Source: Neckera pumila
Taxonomy: Eukaryota > Streptophyta > Bryopsida > Hypnales > Neckeraceae
Reading direction: 5' to 3'
Length of the DNA: 64,000 bases
Assembly: GCA_963969595.1 (NCBI GenBank)
Contig: OZ018410.1
Location: 25,176,913-25,240,912 of the forward strand
Numbering within the stretch: position 1 is the first letter of the stretch; each line of letters opens with the position of its first letter. A program made the position numbers and the translations under genes. The notes beneath the pieces were generated by a model. It was not told the DNA's origin. It saw nothing but the letters and a program-made list of their open reading frames with translations, and made no database searches. Positions 36,887 through 50,729 of this stretch are shown piece after piece.

Positions 36887-37164
36887 AGCGAACCACGAAA
36901 ACCACGATCCAGAGGAATGGGGCAATGAGGAGAAGAAGAACTGGACAAAGGATGAGGATTGGATGGTTTTCATCCGTGAGATGATCCTTCTGATCGGCAA
37001 ACGTACAGGACGGACCTCTAGTCTCATATGACACCTCACTTAGATCATCCTCAATGCTACGCCTCCAAAAAGACACTCCACCAGTACATGCAGTTTGTAT
37101 TCCCATCCCTTTTTTTTCATTGTGTTTTTTCTAGTCTCAGGCGCCTCAATAGGCCCTCGCACAT

Positions 37165-37265
37165 GGCCCTCACACAGACCATTGGGGGTCGTGTGTGAGG
37201 GCCTAAAAGGCCAAGTTTGCTTGGCCTTGGGCAAACCAGGCAGACCTCACAGGCTGTGAGGTCTG
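37165..37265. repeat. Cluster of three hairpins
   Basis: Inverted repeats at 37165-37203 (GGCCCTCACAC paired with GTGTGAGGGCC), 37207-37228 (AAGGCCAAG / CTTGGCCTT) and 37241-37265 (CAGACCTCACA / TGTGAGGTCTG). The arms are perfect and the loops are 17, 4 and 3 bases. Confidence 0.8.
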
Positions 37266-39148
37266 AGCCCTCACGGAATGGTTACCGCAAGTTTTTGCCC
37301 TTAGGACTTTCCAAACTTAGGACAGTCACAAAGTCGCGTAGCAACTCCTCCTCGTCATCAACGATCCAAATATCGTGCAGCAACTCCACCTCGTTGACAA
37401 CGATCCAAATATCGCTAAACAGTCCGTTTGGTTTACCCTGGGCCGTAAGCCCCTGCACAAATTCACTCGGCAAGTGGCGTGCAGTGGGAGCCTGGTCTAA
37501 CAGTGCAAGCAACGGGGTGGGGCCTACAATTTCTTGTTTGACGTCAAACTCAGCCCTAACCCTGACTCATGTGCGCAAGCCTAATGCAATGACGGCATTT
37601 GGGACCCTAAGTGGCTTTGCATCAACGAGTTGATGCGACGAGTGAAGATAGACAAAATGCAACGATGCAGAAAGTGCAGAGGGTGTCAAATTTGCCATTA
37701 TTAGTGTTGACCAAGAAGTGTAGAGGAGTTTGGAGGACACAATAAGGACCAATTTTTGCCGTGCGGGAGTCAAGAAGTGCCGAGTCTGTGAAACTAACGT
37801 TGGAGGTGTCGTTAGCATTGGGGCAGGGTTTTTTTTTTTTTGTACCCCCACAAATTTGCCATTGAAGTGCTTTTATACAAGGCGGTCTGAAGAAGCTTTT
37901 ACAAAACCTTCGGGATAGAATGAACATCCACTCAAACCACACCCGCTTTAGAAGACCATTTGGTGATAATATGAAAATGTGAAAAATTGAATGACATATG
38001 AGCCAACTTCCAAGTTTTTCTTTTCTTCTCATCTTTATATAAGCAAGTATCTATAGGTGTATTATGAATATTTTTTAAAAGCTTATTGTTGGAACTATAG
38101 GAATCGGATGAAGTTCATCCGCAAATACATTATAAAATGCATATTCTTCAATGATGAACCTAGCCTTGGTCACTTGCTGCTTCATGATTATTTTGTAAGG
38201 TTTTGAAGGAGTTCATGGAGATGAGAAGAAGAAGAAAACTTGCAAAAATGAAGATTTGATATTTAAATTCTACTCCATATTAAAAATGTATTTATATTTT
38301 AAGCCATAATTTTTTTTGCCAAAAAAATTCAAAATGTACACACCTTCCTCCCATGGACTCTTAAAAGCTAAAACCTAAATCCTTCTTCCAGTTTGGCCTC
38401 TCCATATTATCAAGTTATATTTGAACCTCATAAAGAAATTTAGGATTTGATAAACACATTTTTAAAATTTTGATGTTGAAGATGGTTTTTAAAGATTTTA
38501 ATGTTATTATATAATTATGCAATTAATAGAGGAAGATCATCCTTGTTAAGTGCCATGTTTGTACATTTTTATGTTTCTCTGTTTCATTCAAATAGCAAAA
38601 ATATAAGTGAAGAAATATTAGTTTTCCTTCTAATGTCAAAGAAGGTGTAATAAGGGATTTTCAAGTGTACACAATTCAAAATTCACTCTTTATTTTAATT
38701 ATTATACTTTATTGTAGAAATTGTCACAAAAATTGCATTTTAAGAGAAAATTTGGAATATTCAATTCAATCCCAATCAATGGTATTGGAGTGCTACAATA
38801 AGAAATATGACAAGTGCTAAAAGCATTCGAGCTGCTCAACTTCTACAATCCAAAATACTTCTCAAATTCCTTAGTAACCTAAAATCCATATTTGAATTAT
38901 GAAAAAGTACTTCAAGGTTAAATTTTATTTGAATAACTTTTCATTCACTCAAAAAAATTCTTGAAGAAATTATAAAAAAAACACATCCAACTTAATAAAA
39001 TGGAAAGAAGTATTGTAGTTGTAAAGGTGGTATTAAAAATATGTTGAACTCCATATTATCACCCGCAGTTCGGGAGCACCGAATGTGATATTAAAGAGGT
39101 CGGAGTGTATACCCGGGCGGAGGAAACAGACAGGGTATGATCACCTAG

Positions 39149-39163
39149 AAACCCTAGCCCTAA
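39149..39163. promoter_or_regulatory. Telo-box-like motif upstream of eL42
   Basis: AAACCCTAGCCCTAA lies about 113 bp before the eL42 start codon. Telo-box motifs near AAACCCTA are a known feature of plant ribosomal-protein gene promoters. Function here is inferred. Confidence 0.5.
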
Positions 39164-39275
39164 GTTTGGCCGTCAAAGCCCAGGATGAGAGCTCCTCTGT
39201 CTCTCTTTTGCTTCTCTGCAGGCGGAGCTCTTTCGGAAGCGGAGGCGAGGCGAGTTGGCTGTGGGCGCAGCCAAG

Positions 39276-40570
<1,295 letters not shown>

Positions 40571-43500
40571 ACAGTATACTTCGTCTGCTTTTCTTCTAGA
40601 ACAGAGAAAGTACGAATTAGGGATATCTGTTTACTGCGGTGGTTGGAATTGATGACTTATGACTCTAATTGAAACTTTTTGTCGCCCAATCTCTGCTTTA
40701 AAGAAAGTTCTGCAGTATTATCTTATCCTTATTGATTTCTTTCCAGGATTGTTAGTTTTGTTCATATTGTTTCAGAGATTGTAAGGTGTGGTGTACTTCA
40801 TTGCCCTTGCTCTAAAAGCGTCCTCTATGGGAAGTTCCATGAACCCACAAGTACCCACTTCAGAGTGAGGACAATTTTAGAGCACTCTTTTAATTTCATC
40901 TTCAATGAATAGTTCATAACTAAGAGTCTGGAATGTAAGAATCAGAGTGGGTTTGATGTAGCTTCTTCCCGTTCTCCGAGGAAAATTGACGGAAAACTAT
41001 GTTGAGGCTTGCAATCTTTTTGAAAATTTGATCAGAATTTAGAATGAAAACACTAGTTTCAGTTCGAGATAGAAAAACAGAGTAAAATTTTTACCAACCT
41101 ATGTCAAGACGCTCTAGAAATCACTACAAGAATTCTCCATGACTTGAGTTACATCCAGAAACATTATTCTAACAGGCGGGAGATGATTGGAGTCTTGGTC
41201 AATGGATGTAGAGTTAGGTATGTATTGGGGACTTGGGGCATGGGGTCGGGAGTCCAAAGAACTCCAATACAATCCAAAAGGATGGAGAATTTCGTAGGGA
41301 GTCCAAAGGACCACTATAGAATCTAAAAGGACAAAAATTTTGTACAGAGTTCAAAGATCCACAATAGAAATTAGAAGGACAAGAAATTTTAGGAAATCCA
41401 AAGAATTGCAATAGAATCCAAAAGGATAAGAATAGTTCCTCCTAGGGAACAATGGAAAGCTGTATGTTTTTACTTTGACCATCTATATTGTGTGTTTTAA
41501 TTGAAAATTGAGTTGATCAAAATATATGTGGAAAACTCTAAAAACTCTAAAATTTATAATTCTAGTGCAACAAAACCTATCAATCTAAATATGTGCCATA
41601 ATCAAAGGGTCCACAATGGGTATGTATACCTTACTTCAAAATTCCCTTTTCACAAGAATGCCAAAGTAACAATAATGAATTATTGTTTTGTAATCACAAA
41701 TGGAAATCTCAAAATGAATGTTTGTGTGAAGAGTTTCCTCTCATTCTCAACAATTTACTTTGACATTCACTTGGTATGAAAATTTAGAAAATACATATTT
41801 TTGCAAATAGTACTGAGTACAACTTATAATGACTTCTAATTCAATAAGTAAAATTGTAAAATTAATAACAAATATACAATTAAATAAGTTCCAAAATATA
41901 TTTATATCACTTGAAGATGATTTTTCCTCTCTATAAGAATATTCTATTATTTTTCATGAAGCCTTTATATTTTTATAGATATAAGAATGGATACTTTTGA
42001 CCAATTGAACAATAATGACATGATCAATAGAAAAAATTGTATTTACAAAGCAATTGATGATTGATAATTTATCCCCTTAGTTTGTTACGCATTTGATTCC
42101 AAAAAAATTATGATTTCCATTGAAGTTCCAAATATAAAGTCATTTCATTAGTATTGACTAATTACTTATTTCTTCAAGAAAATACTTTCTAAATTAGGTT
42201 CAAAACCTCATCTCTACACAAAGACTGGTGATAATTGATATTTTAATGTAAGTTTCAAAATTGGTCTATTTGAAGCTTCTTTGACTTTTCTACTTTAGTT
42301 ATTCCAAGAATTTTGATTAATTTGTAGCCAATCTTCTTGTTTAATCCCTCAATGGTACGCACAATTTTTTTTCTTGACATATAAGCAATATTTTGAGGTA
42401 CAAAAAAGTATAGAGGAATTTTAAAATGCTTGGATGACAGAGTGGAGTTATTTGTTATAGCTTCATGGTGCAATTCCACCCCCACCCCCCCTAAAATTTG
42501 TGTACTTTTTGGACATTGTTGTGCATACTTTAAAATTAAATACATGTGAATTCTCCCCTAAAGATAAGAAAATTGATGGTACATACATTAACATCAACTA
42601 GATGTAAAATTCAAAAAAATGCTTGGAGAGTGCTTAGATTTTTTGCTTCATATCTACACAAGACATCTTCATGCATTTCTATTTTTAGCTCCTCAGCATC
42701 AATTATTGGAAATTCATTTGCACTTTAAGATCTAAAAATACTAAGAACTACAACCATACTTTGTACAACCCATGCTAAAGTAAGGTACAAGACTTGTGCT
42801 CAAGTTTTGCTTAGATGGAGGACATATCAATTTCCTTCAGGACAAAAACCATCACTTTCAGATACTGTTGTAATCCCCAGTTCCTAAGTAGAAGAATGAT
42901 TGGGCAAATTTATAAGAACCTATGCTTTTCTTTGCCTACCAACCTATCACAATGTAAGGCGTGTGTAAGGGTTTTAACTTATACCTATTCATATAACTAG
43001 AAAAGCACCTTCAATTGTTTAGAAATCTAGACATTCATTGTGCATAAAGATGAACTGTATGATGGCAAATTCAAATCAACGCAAACATTATGATAAAAGA
43101 GTTCAAGGTAGGTATTACAAATCTTTTCAAATCAACATATATACAAAAAGTCATCCGAAGGATCTAGGGAGCTTGGTAGATTGGAACCAACAATTTAAAA
43201 GCTAGATGTATCTAGTTGAAAGCTATGACCATGTCACCTCCATGGTGTATTATAGTTTTGCCCAAAGTTTAGTAGTCTAACAAGAATATTTGGACCCCTA
43301 TGTCGATGCTTGTAAAATGTGTAATTGTAGGCCAATATTTATTGTTTCACAAATAATTGAATTGTACCAGTGCTCACAATTTTGTAGTTGGACAATTTCC
43401 TAATATGTTACAAGAATAGGATGTTTTTGTAGTTTTTGTAGTTTTAAAGCTATTCTTAAACACATTGTGCCAATTGGACCACTATAAGGGTTAAGTAATA

Positions 43501-44174
43501 TGGTAAGGATTTATTGAAATTTAGAGATAGTTTGAGGCTAGAAACTAGCAATCTTCAAGCAGTTGTTAGCCCTTGATGTTTATACCAAGTGGAAGATTGT
43601 CTATATCGATACAAGAAAAGTAGACTAAGAACTTGAAATAATTGAGAAAACAAATACAGCTAGAAATGGATCTTTTTTATGTATGCATTTTGTTCAATGA
43701 TAAAGGAGGTTATATTTCTTGCACAATACATTATTAAGTTGTCTAGAATTCTATTGGCATGTGGTAGAGACATGTTGTTTGTAAAGAACCCTAAACCCAA
43801 CCTTAAATGCATGTTAGAATTGAAGCATTTGTCTCTATTTCTCTATGATTTCAAATCAATTATTTGGCAGTTTTAAAGAAAGAAGTCAATATTTAGAATA
43901 ATATCAATGAAAAGTTTGTTCTATAGAAAGAAATCAAAAGAAAGAAAAAAATTATTATTAATTTATTCATAATGGATGTTGAATTATTAAATGTACTTTC
44001 TATTTTTAATTTCAACACAAAAGATTAGATTTTATCCATCATTTGAAATGCAATTTTTTCTTTTAAGGTAGAATAATCTAAAAGATTAGGAATCTATTGG
44101 GGTTTTTACAATTCCATCTATTCTAAAAAACATGTCACATAATGTAAACAGTTAAAGTAATATGTTGTAGTCAC
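40571..44174. other. 3' UTR and AT-rich spacer
   Basis: After the eL42 3' UTR the sequence is AT-rich. It includes a four-copy 48 bp tandem repeat (41248-41440). No gene is recognised in the many short frames. Confidence 0.5.
41248..41440. repeat. 48 bp tandem repeat, four diverged copies
   Basis: Units begin near 41248, 41297, 41345 and 41393. Each starts near GAGTCCAAAG and ends near AATCCAAAAGGA plus an A/T-rich tail. The copies are clearly diverged, so the array is old. Confidence 0.75.
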
Positions 44175-45094
44175 TTAACTCCTAAAGCCCCAAGGCATTT
44201 TTATGTCATAAACGACTCAAAACTGCCAATTTTGTTGCGTTCATCCAAGGAAAGAGAAAAAATAGATTCTCTTAGAATCTAACATAGGATTTTGTACTTA
44301 ATTTATCTCAAATCATGTGGTAAAATTTTCATAAAGTTAGACCGTACTGATTAGAAGATATTAGCATTCAAAGTTGGATAATTTTGATTTTTTGAACACT
44401 GACTTGCAATTTCAGATTACTTTGACCGCCATTTGTAAGAAAAAAATTTACAACAAAATTTGAATTTATTTATAATTATTTTGGATAATTGAGTTGAGAA
44501 TCTAGGAAAAAAAATTTCAAAAAACTACACTTGATTTTCATTCTTTAAAAAATTAAGTAGAAGTAGGTCCAAGATTGAAGGAAAAACTAAATCGTTAATA
44601 TTTTTAAGATGGGATTAAAACACTATAATTCCAATGGTGAGATTGTTTTAGCAAGCAAATTTAGCCTTGTGAAACAATTTTTTTTTTTAAATTGTAGAAA
44701 TCGCATTCACAAATGAGCCCTACAAGTTATTTTCTTAAGAAGATGCTCTAATTGCGCAAAAAATAAGATTGTCCATAACTTTCACATAACAAATGAAAAT
44801 GGAATGAATCAAAACTTCCTTTATAGATAAAAATACATTCTATAAGAAAATGACTCTTAAAATTTTTTTTAAATTATTTTGTGTTAGAAGATTTCTGCCC
44901 ACCACATCGAAAAAAATGACCTTTTGCACCATAATTTTTGCTCCTGGGTACAAATTGAAATAAAAAAATTATATTCCCATAAAGCTAATGTGTTTTTCTA
45001 TCTTCACAAAAAGTTTCAGAAAATAAAGATGAATATTGAAGCTTGTACAAAATCCATTCTGTCCCCCGACAGGACAATGGGACTTTAGGGGTTA
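44175..45094. mobile_element. TTAA-flanked non-autonomous element (piggyBac-like), copy B
   Basis: The left end is TTAACTCCTAAAGCCCCAAG and the right end is GGGACTTTAGGGGTTAG, in which the outer TTAA has become TTAG. The interior matches copies A, C and D in the same order, and copy F in reverse orientation. It is about 920 bp with no long frame. Confidence 0.75.
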
Positions 45095-46127
45095 GGTAAC
45101 CGGCTATAATTTGTCATTTAAATCATTATACTTTAGAGACACAGACGTATATCATTTGCTCATGACTAATGCAAAGGCTATAATACAATAATCTAATTAT
45201 ATATAGTTTTTTGAAAAATTCAAAGCTCATGAATAAATAATATGTTGAAATGCATGAAAATATCTTTAATAAATTCCTCTCAATCTTCTACTTGAGTGAC
45301 CATTCTTTTTTGGGCTAAACATTGTTAGATTCCAACAAACATTTTAGTGTCTAGCTACAATTTAAACAGCTAAATAAAGTTATCAAGTCTAATTCTATAA
45401 TAAACTACTAAAAATTAATCAAAACTTGCCAAAAATTATATCATTGCCAACAAAATAGTCAAATTACTATATTAAAATCACCAAATCCGTAGCCTTGAGC
45501 CATCCCATTTTTTGAGGCCCCCCATTGAAAAACACAAAATGAAAAAAAAAGGGCACTACTCTTTCACCTAGAAAAAAATAGAGATTTATTTTGAAATAGT
45601 GCAATTGGACTCCATAGTGTACAAAAAAAATATTGTATCTCACTTCATATTATAGGCCAGTTGTTGACCCGCTTTCAAAATTACCAAAGTCAACTAATAA
45701 AAATACTAAAATCCTTAAATAAATTGTTTCATAACCTGGGCCTAGAAACTTCATATTGCAAAAATGGATTGCTTTTTTTTTTCATCTAAAGATTGCTTAG
45801 GTGGGCACTTACATGGCATTATTTTGGCACAAAAAAATTGGGCCCAAATGCCAATGCCATAGACCTTGATCCAGTATTTGAACTTGAACATATACAATAT
45901 TCTTCATTGATTATGGTGATATGAAATTTGGACCCTTCTAAATTATGCATTTCACAATGTGACCAATGAAATTGGTCTTAAAAACATGAGGTTTCAATGT
46001 GGACACTTATTCTGGGATGGAGGGAGTACTAGTAAATATTTTGGTAGTAATGATCATTGTATAAATTTGGATATAGTATATTATTTATTACATTAAGTGT
46101 TTTAAAGACAAAAATTAATTTTTTCAA
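45095..46127. other. AT-rich spacer between TTAA elements
   Basis: No gene or element ends are recognised. Confidence 0.5.
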
Positions 46128-47091
46128 TTAACCCCTAAAGGACCAAGGTGATTTTTCTATCAAAATCCACTCAAAATTGTCATTTCTACTGCAAAGAGAA
46201 AAGAACTTAATTTTTTTTTTTGGGGGTATATCCAACCATAAGATCTTATACTTGACTAGTATATGAATACATGGGAGAAAATTCACAGACTTTGACCATG
46301 TAGATTGTAAAATATATGCATTTAAAGTGAAGAAAACAAGTTTTTTTGCACCTTGCTTGACTCTCGGCTTGACTAGATTTTTTGGCTTTGAATTTTTTTT
46401 AGTTCAAATTTTTTGCTCTATTGATTTTGATTTTCTACTTATTTATGTTAATCAGTTGAGTTGAGAATCTACCAAAAAAATTTAGGAAAAAAAACACTTG
46501 ATTTTCACTCATTAAAAAATTGTTAAGTAGAGGTGGGCTCAAGATTGAAGAAAAAACAAAATTGTTAATAGCTTTTACATGGAATTGAATCACAATAATC
46601 CCAATGGTGAGATTTTTCTAGCAAAAAAATTTGACCTTGTCTAACAAATTTCTTCAAAAAATTCTAAAAATGGCATTCAAAAACAAATTTTAGAAGTTAT
46701 TTTTTCAAGAGGATGCTTAGATTGCCTGAGAAACTAAGATTGTCCATAAATTTCTCATTATTAGTCCAAATTGAATGAAACCAAGCTTCACATGTAGACA
46801 AAAATATAATCTTTGAGGTAAAAATCCGAAAAAAAATTATTTTGACTTTCTGTTATTTTTTTGTACTGCCCGCCAAATATCCTTTTTACTTATTGTGCCA
46901 TAACTTTTGCTCTCGGGCATCAATTAAAATAAAAATTATATATTCACAAAGCCCTTGAAAAAATATACAACTTCAAAAAAACCCAAAAAAAATTATTGAA
47001 AATTGAGGCATTAGGAACATGTCCGGATCCAAATTGTCTCCCGAGGGGACAAATTGTCTCCCGAGGGGACAAATTGTCCTTTAGGGGTTAA
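46128..47091. mobile_element. TTAA-flanked non-autonomous element (piggyBac-like), copy C
   Basis: The left end is TTAACCCCTAAAGGACCAAG and the right end is GTCCTTTAGGGGTTAA, both with TTAA. It is about 964 bp. A 20 bp unit (AAATTGTCTCCCGAGGGGAC) is repeated just inside the right end (47031-47080). Confidence 0.8.
47031..47080. repeat. 20 bp tandem repeat inside copy C
   Basis: AAATTGTCTCCCGAGGGGAC occurs twice in direct succession, followed by a partial third unit (AAATTGTCCT) that runs into the right terminus. Confidence 0.9.
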
Positions 47092-48132
47092 ATCATCAAT
47101 TCACTTTTGCTAAACTTTTGCCTTTATATTTTATATTTTACATGTTTATTTTTACAAGTCTAATTTTGCGCTCTTCTATTCTAATTTTGAAAGCCTATAT
47201 ATATTATTTTTAACATCAAATTTTATATAATCTTTATTTTAAAATCGACTTTTGAAGCCTATATAAATTATTCTTAATATCTCATTTTATATAATTTTTA
47301 TTTAAAGCCTATATATTATTCTTAACATCACAGTTTACATGATTTTTATTTTAAAATTGACATTTATTTTTGAAAGCGCGAGTGAAAGCATGTATATATT
47401 ATTCTTCATATCAAATTTATGTAGTTTTTATTTTAAAACCAACTAGTTGTTTGAAATTCAATGAATATATATTTGGCATTGATGATATATTTTGCAATGA
47501 TGATGTATTTGGTAGTCAACGACAAATTTAATTTGCCTTGATTATTTTGACTTTATCCAAATATTATTTGAAGATATTACAATATTGTCTAATATGTTCC
47601 TTTATAATCATTCTATCTTTTGCATTGTACACTACAAACATCCCACATCTTGTGTACATTTACATTACAAAAGTGAACTCAAAAACTAAAGAAGCCAAAG
47701 AAGGCCGTGAAGCTCTAATGGGGGAAGTGAAAAATGTAAATGTGACACAAAACATTCAAGATGCATAAGAAGTTTAATGGTGAAAGATGAATATATGGAA
47801 GCGTCACAAGAAGCCTCAATTGAATTGATTCAATTAATTTTAGTTTCAGCTGCCTTCATTGATTTAGTCCAAGCCTCGCTTGAAGAAGCCCAAAAGGTTC
47901 AAGTGATAGAAGACCACAATAAAAAATTGATACAATAAGCTCTAACAATAGAAGAAATAATTTAAAATTGTTGAAGAATCCTCAAAACCTCCTATGGTAG
48001 AAGATCTAAATATAGAAGTGTGTAAAAAATATTAGATAGTAGAAATCATAGATTTAGATATAGTCCAAGAAGCTCAAGAATTCTTAACAATTAAACATAA
48101 AGACTTTAAAATAGCCTTAATAGATAAAAGAT
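47092..48132. other. AT-rich spacer with diverged local repeats
   Basis: 47130-47420 repeats AAGCCTATATA.ATTATTCTTA-like units several times in diverged form. No gene is recognised. Short GAAG/CAAGA-rich frames at 47690-48120 are not supported as coding. Confidence 0.4.
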
Positions 48133-49771
48133 TTAATCTTTAAAGGACCATTTTTCCTTTAGGGGACAAAATGGATTTTGTGTAGGTTCCTATGACTCAT
48201 TTTTTGGTGAAACTTTTTGAAACTTTCTCATAAGATAGAAAAACTGATTAGCTTTGTAAGAATATAATTTTTATTCAGTCTATTGGTGCTTGGGAGCAAA
48301 ATTTATACTACAAAAAGCCTAGAATTGAACTTGGTGGACAATACAAAAAATATTGCAAAAAGCCAAAATTAAATTTAAAATTTTTTTCCTCAAATTCTAT
48401 ATTTTTGTCTATATGCTTTGAGTCATTCTACATGGACTAATAATGAAAAAGTTAAAGGCAATCTTGTTTTACATGCAATCTAAGCATCTTTTTGAAAAAT
48501 AACTAATAGGAGTCATCTCTCAATGCAATTTTCACAATTAGACAAACAAAATTGTTTGACAAGATTAAGTTTGTTTGCTAAAAAAACCTGAAAAAAACTC
48601 ACCATCGGGATTATTGCGTTTCAATCCCATCTCAAAGCTATTAATGATTTCATCTTCCTTTAAATCTTGAACCTACTCTAACTTAACAATTTTTTAACCT
48701 CTAAAATTCTTTGACTATGTTTTCACCAAAACCGCTCCAAAACTACCATTTCTAGTACAAGTGCCAAATTTTAGGAAAAAGCATTTTTGGACACATGTAA
48801 CCGTAGGATCTTGAAGCATGCTAGTTTAAGAAGATGTGGATAAATTTCAGAAATTTCCACCTCGTGGATTGCAAAATATTAGTGTTTGAATTGACAAAAA
48901 TCATTTTTTGGCCCTGCGAAAAACAGGGCAGCTGCACTCCACAAGGTCACATTTGTGAAAACAAATGTCCATATTGGTGGTGCTTTGTTGGACTCATGTT
49001 TCAAAGCAAGTTGGTTACATGCTTGAAAAAATTCACATCACTTGGAATTGTACAACATATGGGAAAAAAAGTTTGTAAGTAGAAAAAAATACTGAATGAT
49101 TCAAAATACCAAATTGTTAAGAAGTTAGTTATGGAATTAAAAAATGCCAATCTCAACAGTTGTAATTTTATACGGAGTATTAAACAGTCTACATTCTATA
49201 ATGTTATTTTATTTCCAAAAATAATGAAAGTTGAGTTAAATAAAGGACTTCAAAGTTTATTTTAAAGTAGAGAATCCATAATTGCCCGCGAACAAAAACT
49301 CCTCATATCTTTCATCTCATTGATAAAAATGGAATGATTCAAAGGTTTCCACTTATATGTAATCTAAAAAACCAATATCAACTTTTTGTTTTTGAAAAAA
49401 GTGATTTTCTTTTATCTGCCCGAATTGCCCTGCCGAGGAAAAAAAATACATATCGAACAATAACTTTTAAACCATGTAGTCAAAAGTTTTGAAAATTGTT
49501 GGGCCTTAAAAGGAAAAACTTGTCCCTATGTTGTGCAAAAATTTCAAAGAAAAAGAAATAAAAATTCCGTTTGTAGTGAACCGTGTAAAATTGTTATATT
49601 ACCTAAAACCATACAGCTTGCTTCTTTAGGGGTTAAACAATGAAAATCAAGTGTGTATTTTTGGACTTTTTTTCTAGACTTTCAACTCAATTCTTCAACA
49701 CAAAAAATTTAAAAGTCATTTGAAATTGCAAGCCAACGTTCAAAATTTTTTTTCCAACTTTGAATGCTACG
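48133..49771. mobile_element. TTAA-flanked element copy F, inverted and interrupted by copy D
   Basis: 48133-48693 matches the reverse complement of the right part of copy B. The match resumes at 49637 (ACAATGAAAATCAAGTGTG) and runs to about 49771, where it is truncated. The 943 bp between the two parts is copy D. The left end TTAATCTTTAAAGGACC is a mutated family terminus. Confidence 0.65.
48694..49636. mobile_element. TTAA-flanked non-autonomous element (piggyBac-like), copy D, nested in copy F
   Basis: TTAA at 48694-48697 and at 49633-49636 bracket an interior that begins CCTCTAAAATTC and ends CTTCTTTAGGGG. Removing the element with one TTAA joins CAATTTT-TTAA-ACAATGAAAATC, matching the uninterrupted copy B in reverse complement (ATTTTTTAAAGAATGAAAATC with small differences). 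TTAA is therefore the duplicated target. Confidence 0.75.
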
Positions 49772-49842
49772 GAGAAGGCTCATAAATCACCTACTTAAAG
49801 AAAAACTAGTGTGACCCTGTGCCATTGGCCCAATTTTCATCT

Positions 49843-49914
49843 ACTCCCGGTTCCACTCCTGGTTCTACTTCCGATTCTACTCCCAATTCTACTCCCGGTT
49901 CCACTCCCAATACC
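49843..49914. repeat. 12 bp minisatellite, six units
   Basis: Six consecutive 12-mers of the form ACTCCCGGTTCC. In the + frame starting at 49843 they encode TPGSTPGSTSDSTPNSTPGS and so on, and differences fall mostly at third positions or change single residues. No longer reading frame surrounds them. Confidence 0.85.
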
Positions 49915-50109
49915 AAGAACGCCACCAAAATCAAAGTAAAAGTAATTTTCTAATTTTTAAATCAATAAATACTTTGAAATTCAATAACTTTTGCACCACC
50001 GCTCCAAACGCCACGAAACCAAGCCAATGCACCCCTCCTCGGCGAGAGCTTTCCGATGGTACCAAGCACGCGGCCGGGGGACGCACGGTCAGGAAGTTGT
50101 CCACACTAC

Positions 50110-50187
50110 AAACAAAACAAAACAAAACAAAACAAAACAAACAAACAAACAAACAAACAAACAAACAAACAAACAAACAAACAAACT
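50110..50187. repeat. Compound AAAAC / AAAC microsatellite
   Basis: A run of AAAAC pentamers changes into about twelve AAAC tetramers. Confidence 0.95.
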
Positions 50188-50489
50188 AACTCATTTAAGG
50201 TATAGATAGGCCTTTGGTGTAGGAAAATCAGTCTAACGTAACATTTTTACATATTTTTGGTAGAAAGAAAAAAGAAAAACAATGCCGCGATATAATTTAA
50301 ATCGTAACTTTTTTCAAGTTGGCCCCATGGATTATAAACTGAGAATGGGGCCCGCCGGGCCCTAATCTAGAGTGGGCCCTAGTACATGATGAGAGCTTGC
50401 ATGAGTGCGGCACCGAACTTTCATCGTAAAGACCGTCACTGACGAAGCTCGCTGAGATTGAGACCAACAAACATTCCCGAAATCCCGAG

Positions 50490-50729
50490 TCAGATCGAGC
50501 TCCCCCCATTGCAAGTTTGCAACCATCCCACCTTGGAATGTGCAGCAATCTGTGCCAGCCCTTCTGCGATGGACGCCTCGGTAGCAGGCTTCCTCGCGAT
50601 GTAACATAGTGGCGCAGCCGCTTTGCAAGCCACTTCAGTTCGAAGTTTAGGAAGATTTGAACGTGGAAGAGGCGAAGGAGGATTCGCAGGAGATCGCATT
50701 ATATTCCAAACCTGAAGCGATGGATACAA
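50490..50729 (-). CDS. Possible small gene exon, unrecognised
   Basis: Minus-strand frame containing MRSPANPPSPLPRSNLPKLR and ACKAAAPLCYIARKPATEAS. It is relatively GC-rich, and its start resembles an organelle-targeting sequence. A possible donor follows GCACATTCCAAG near 50523. It lies divergent to the cotransporter gene. I recognise no family and cannot define further exons, so it may be non-coding. Confidence 0.2.
   Translation of the reverse strand: MYPSLQVWNIMRSPANPPSPLPRSNLPKLRTEVACKAAAPLCYIARKPATEASIAEGLAQIAAHSKVGWLQTCNGGSSI

Larger units (their letters stand above)
36887..39275. other. Spacer with hairpin cluster and eL42 promoter
   Basis: 37140-37640 is richer in GC and holds three consecutive hairpins (37165-37265) and a short tandem duplication (37339-37414) around AACGATCCAAATATCG. 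The minus strand there has frames such as EFVQGLTAQGKPNGLF that I cannot assign. 37900-39060 is AT-rich with nothing recognised. Confidence 0.45.

Noticed and set aside
36657..37106. 150-residue minus-strand open frame over SecE exon 1
   Set aside because: It is in a different frame from the transit peptide exon and runs through the intron. The MASAVAQSC exon fits the plastid SecE better.
44175..49636. CCCCTAAA ends as interstitial telomere repeats
   Set aside because: The motif occurs only once per end, in opposite orientation at the two ends, and is bounded by TTAA, which fits element termini and not telomere arrays.
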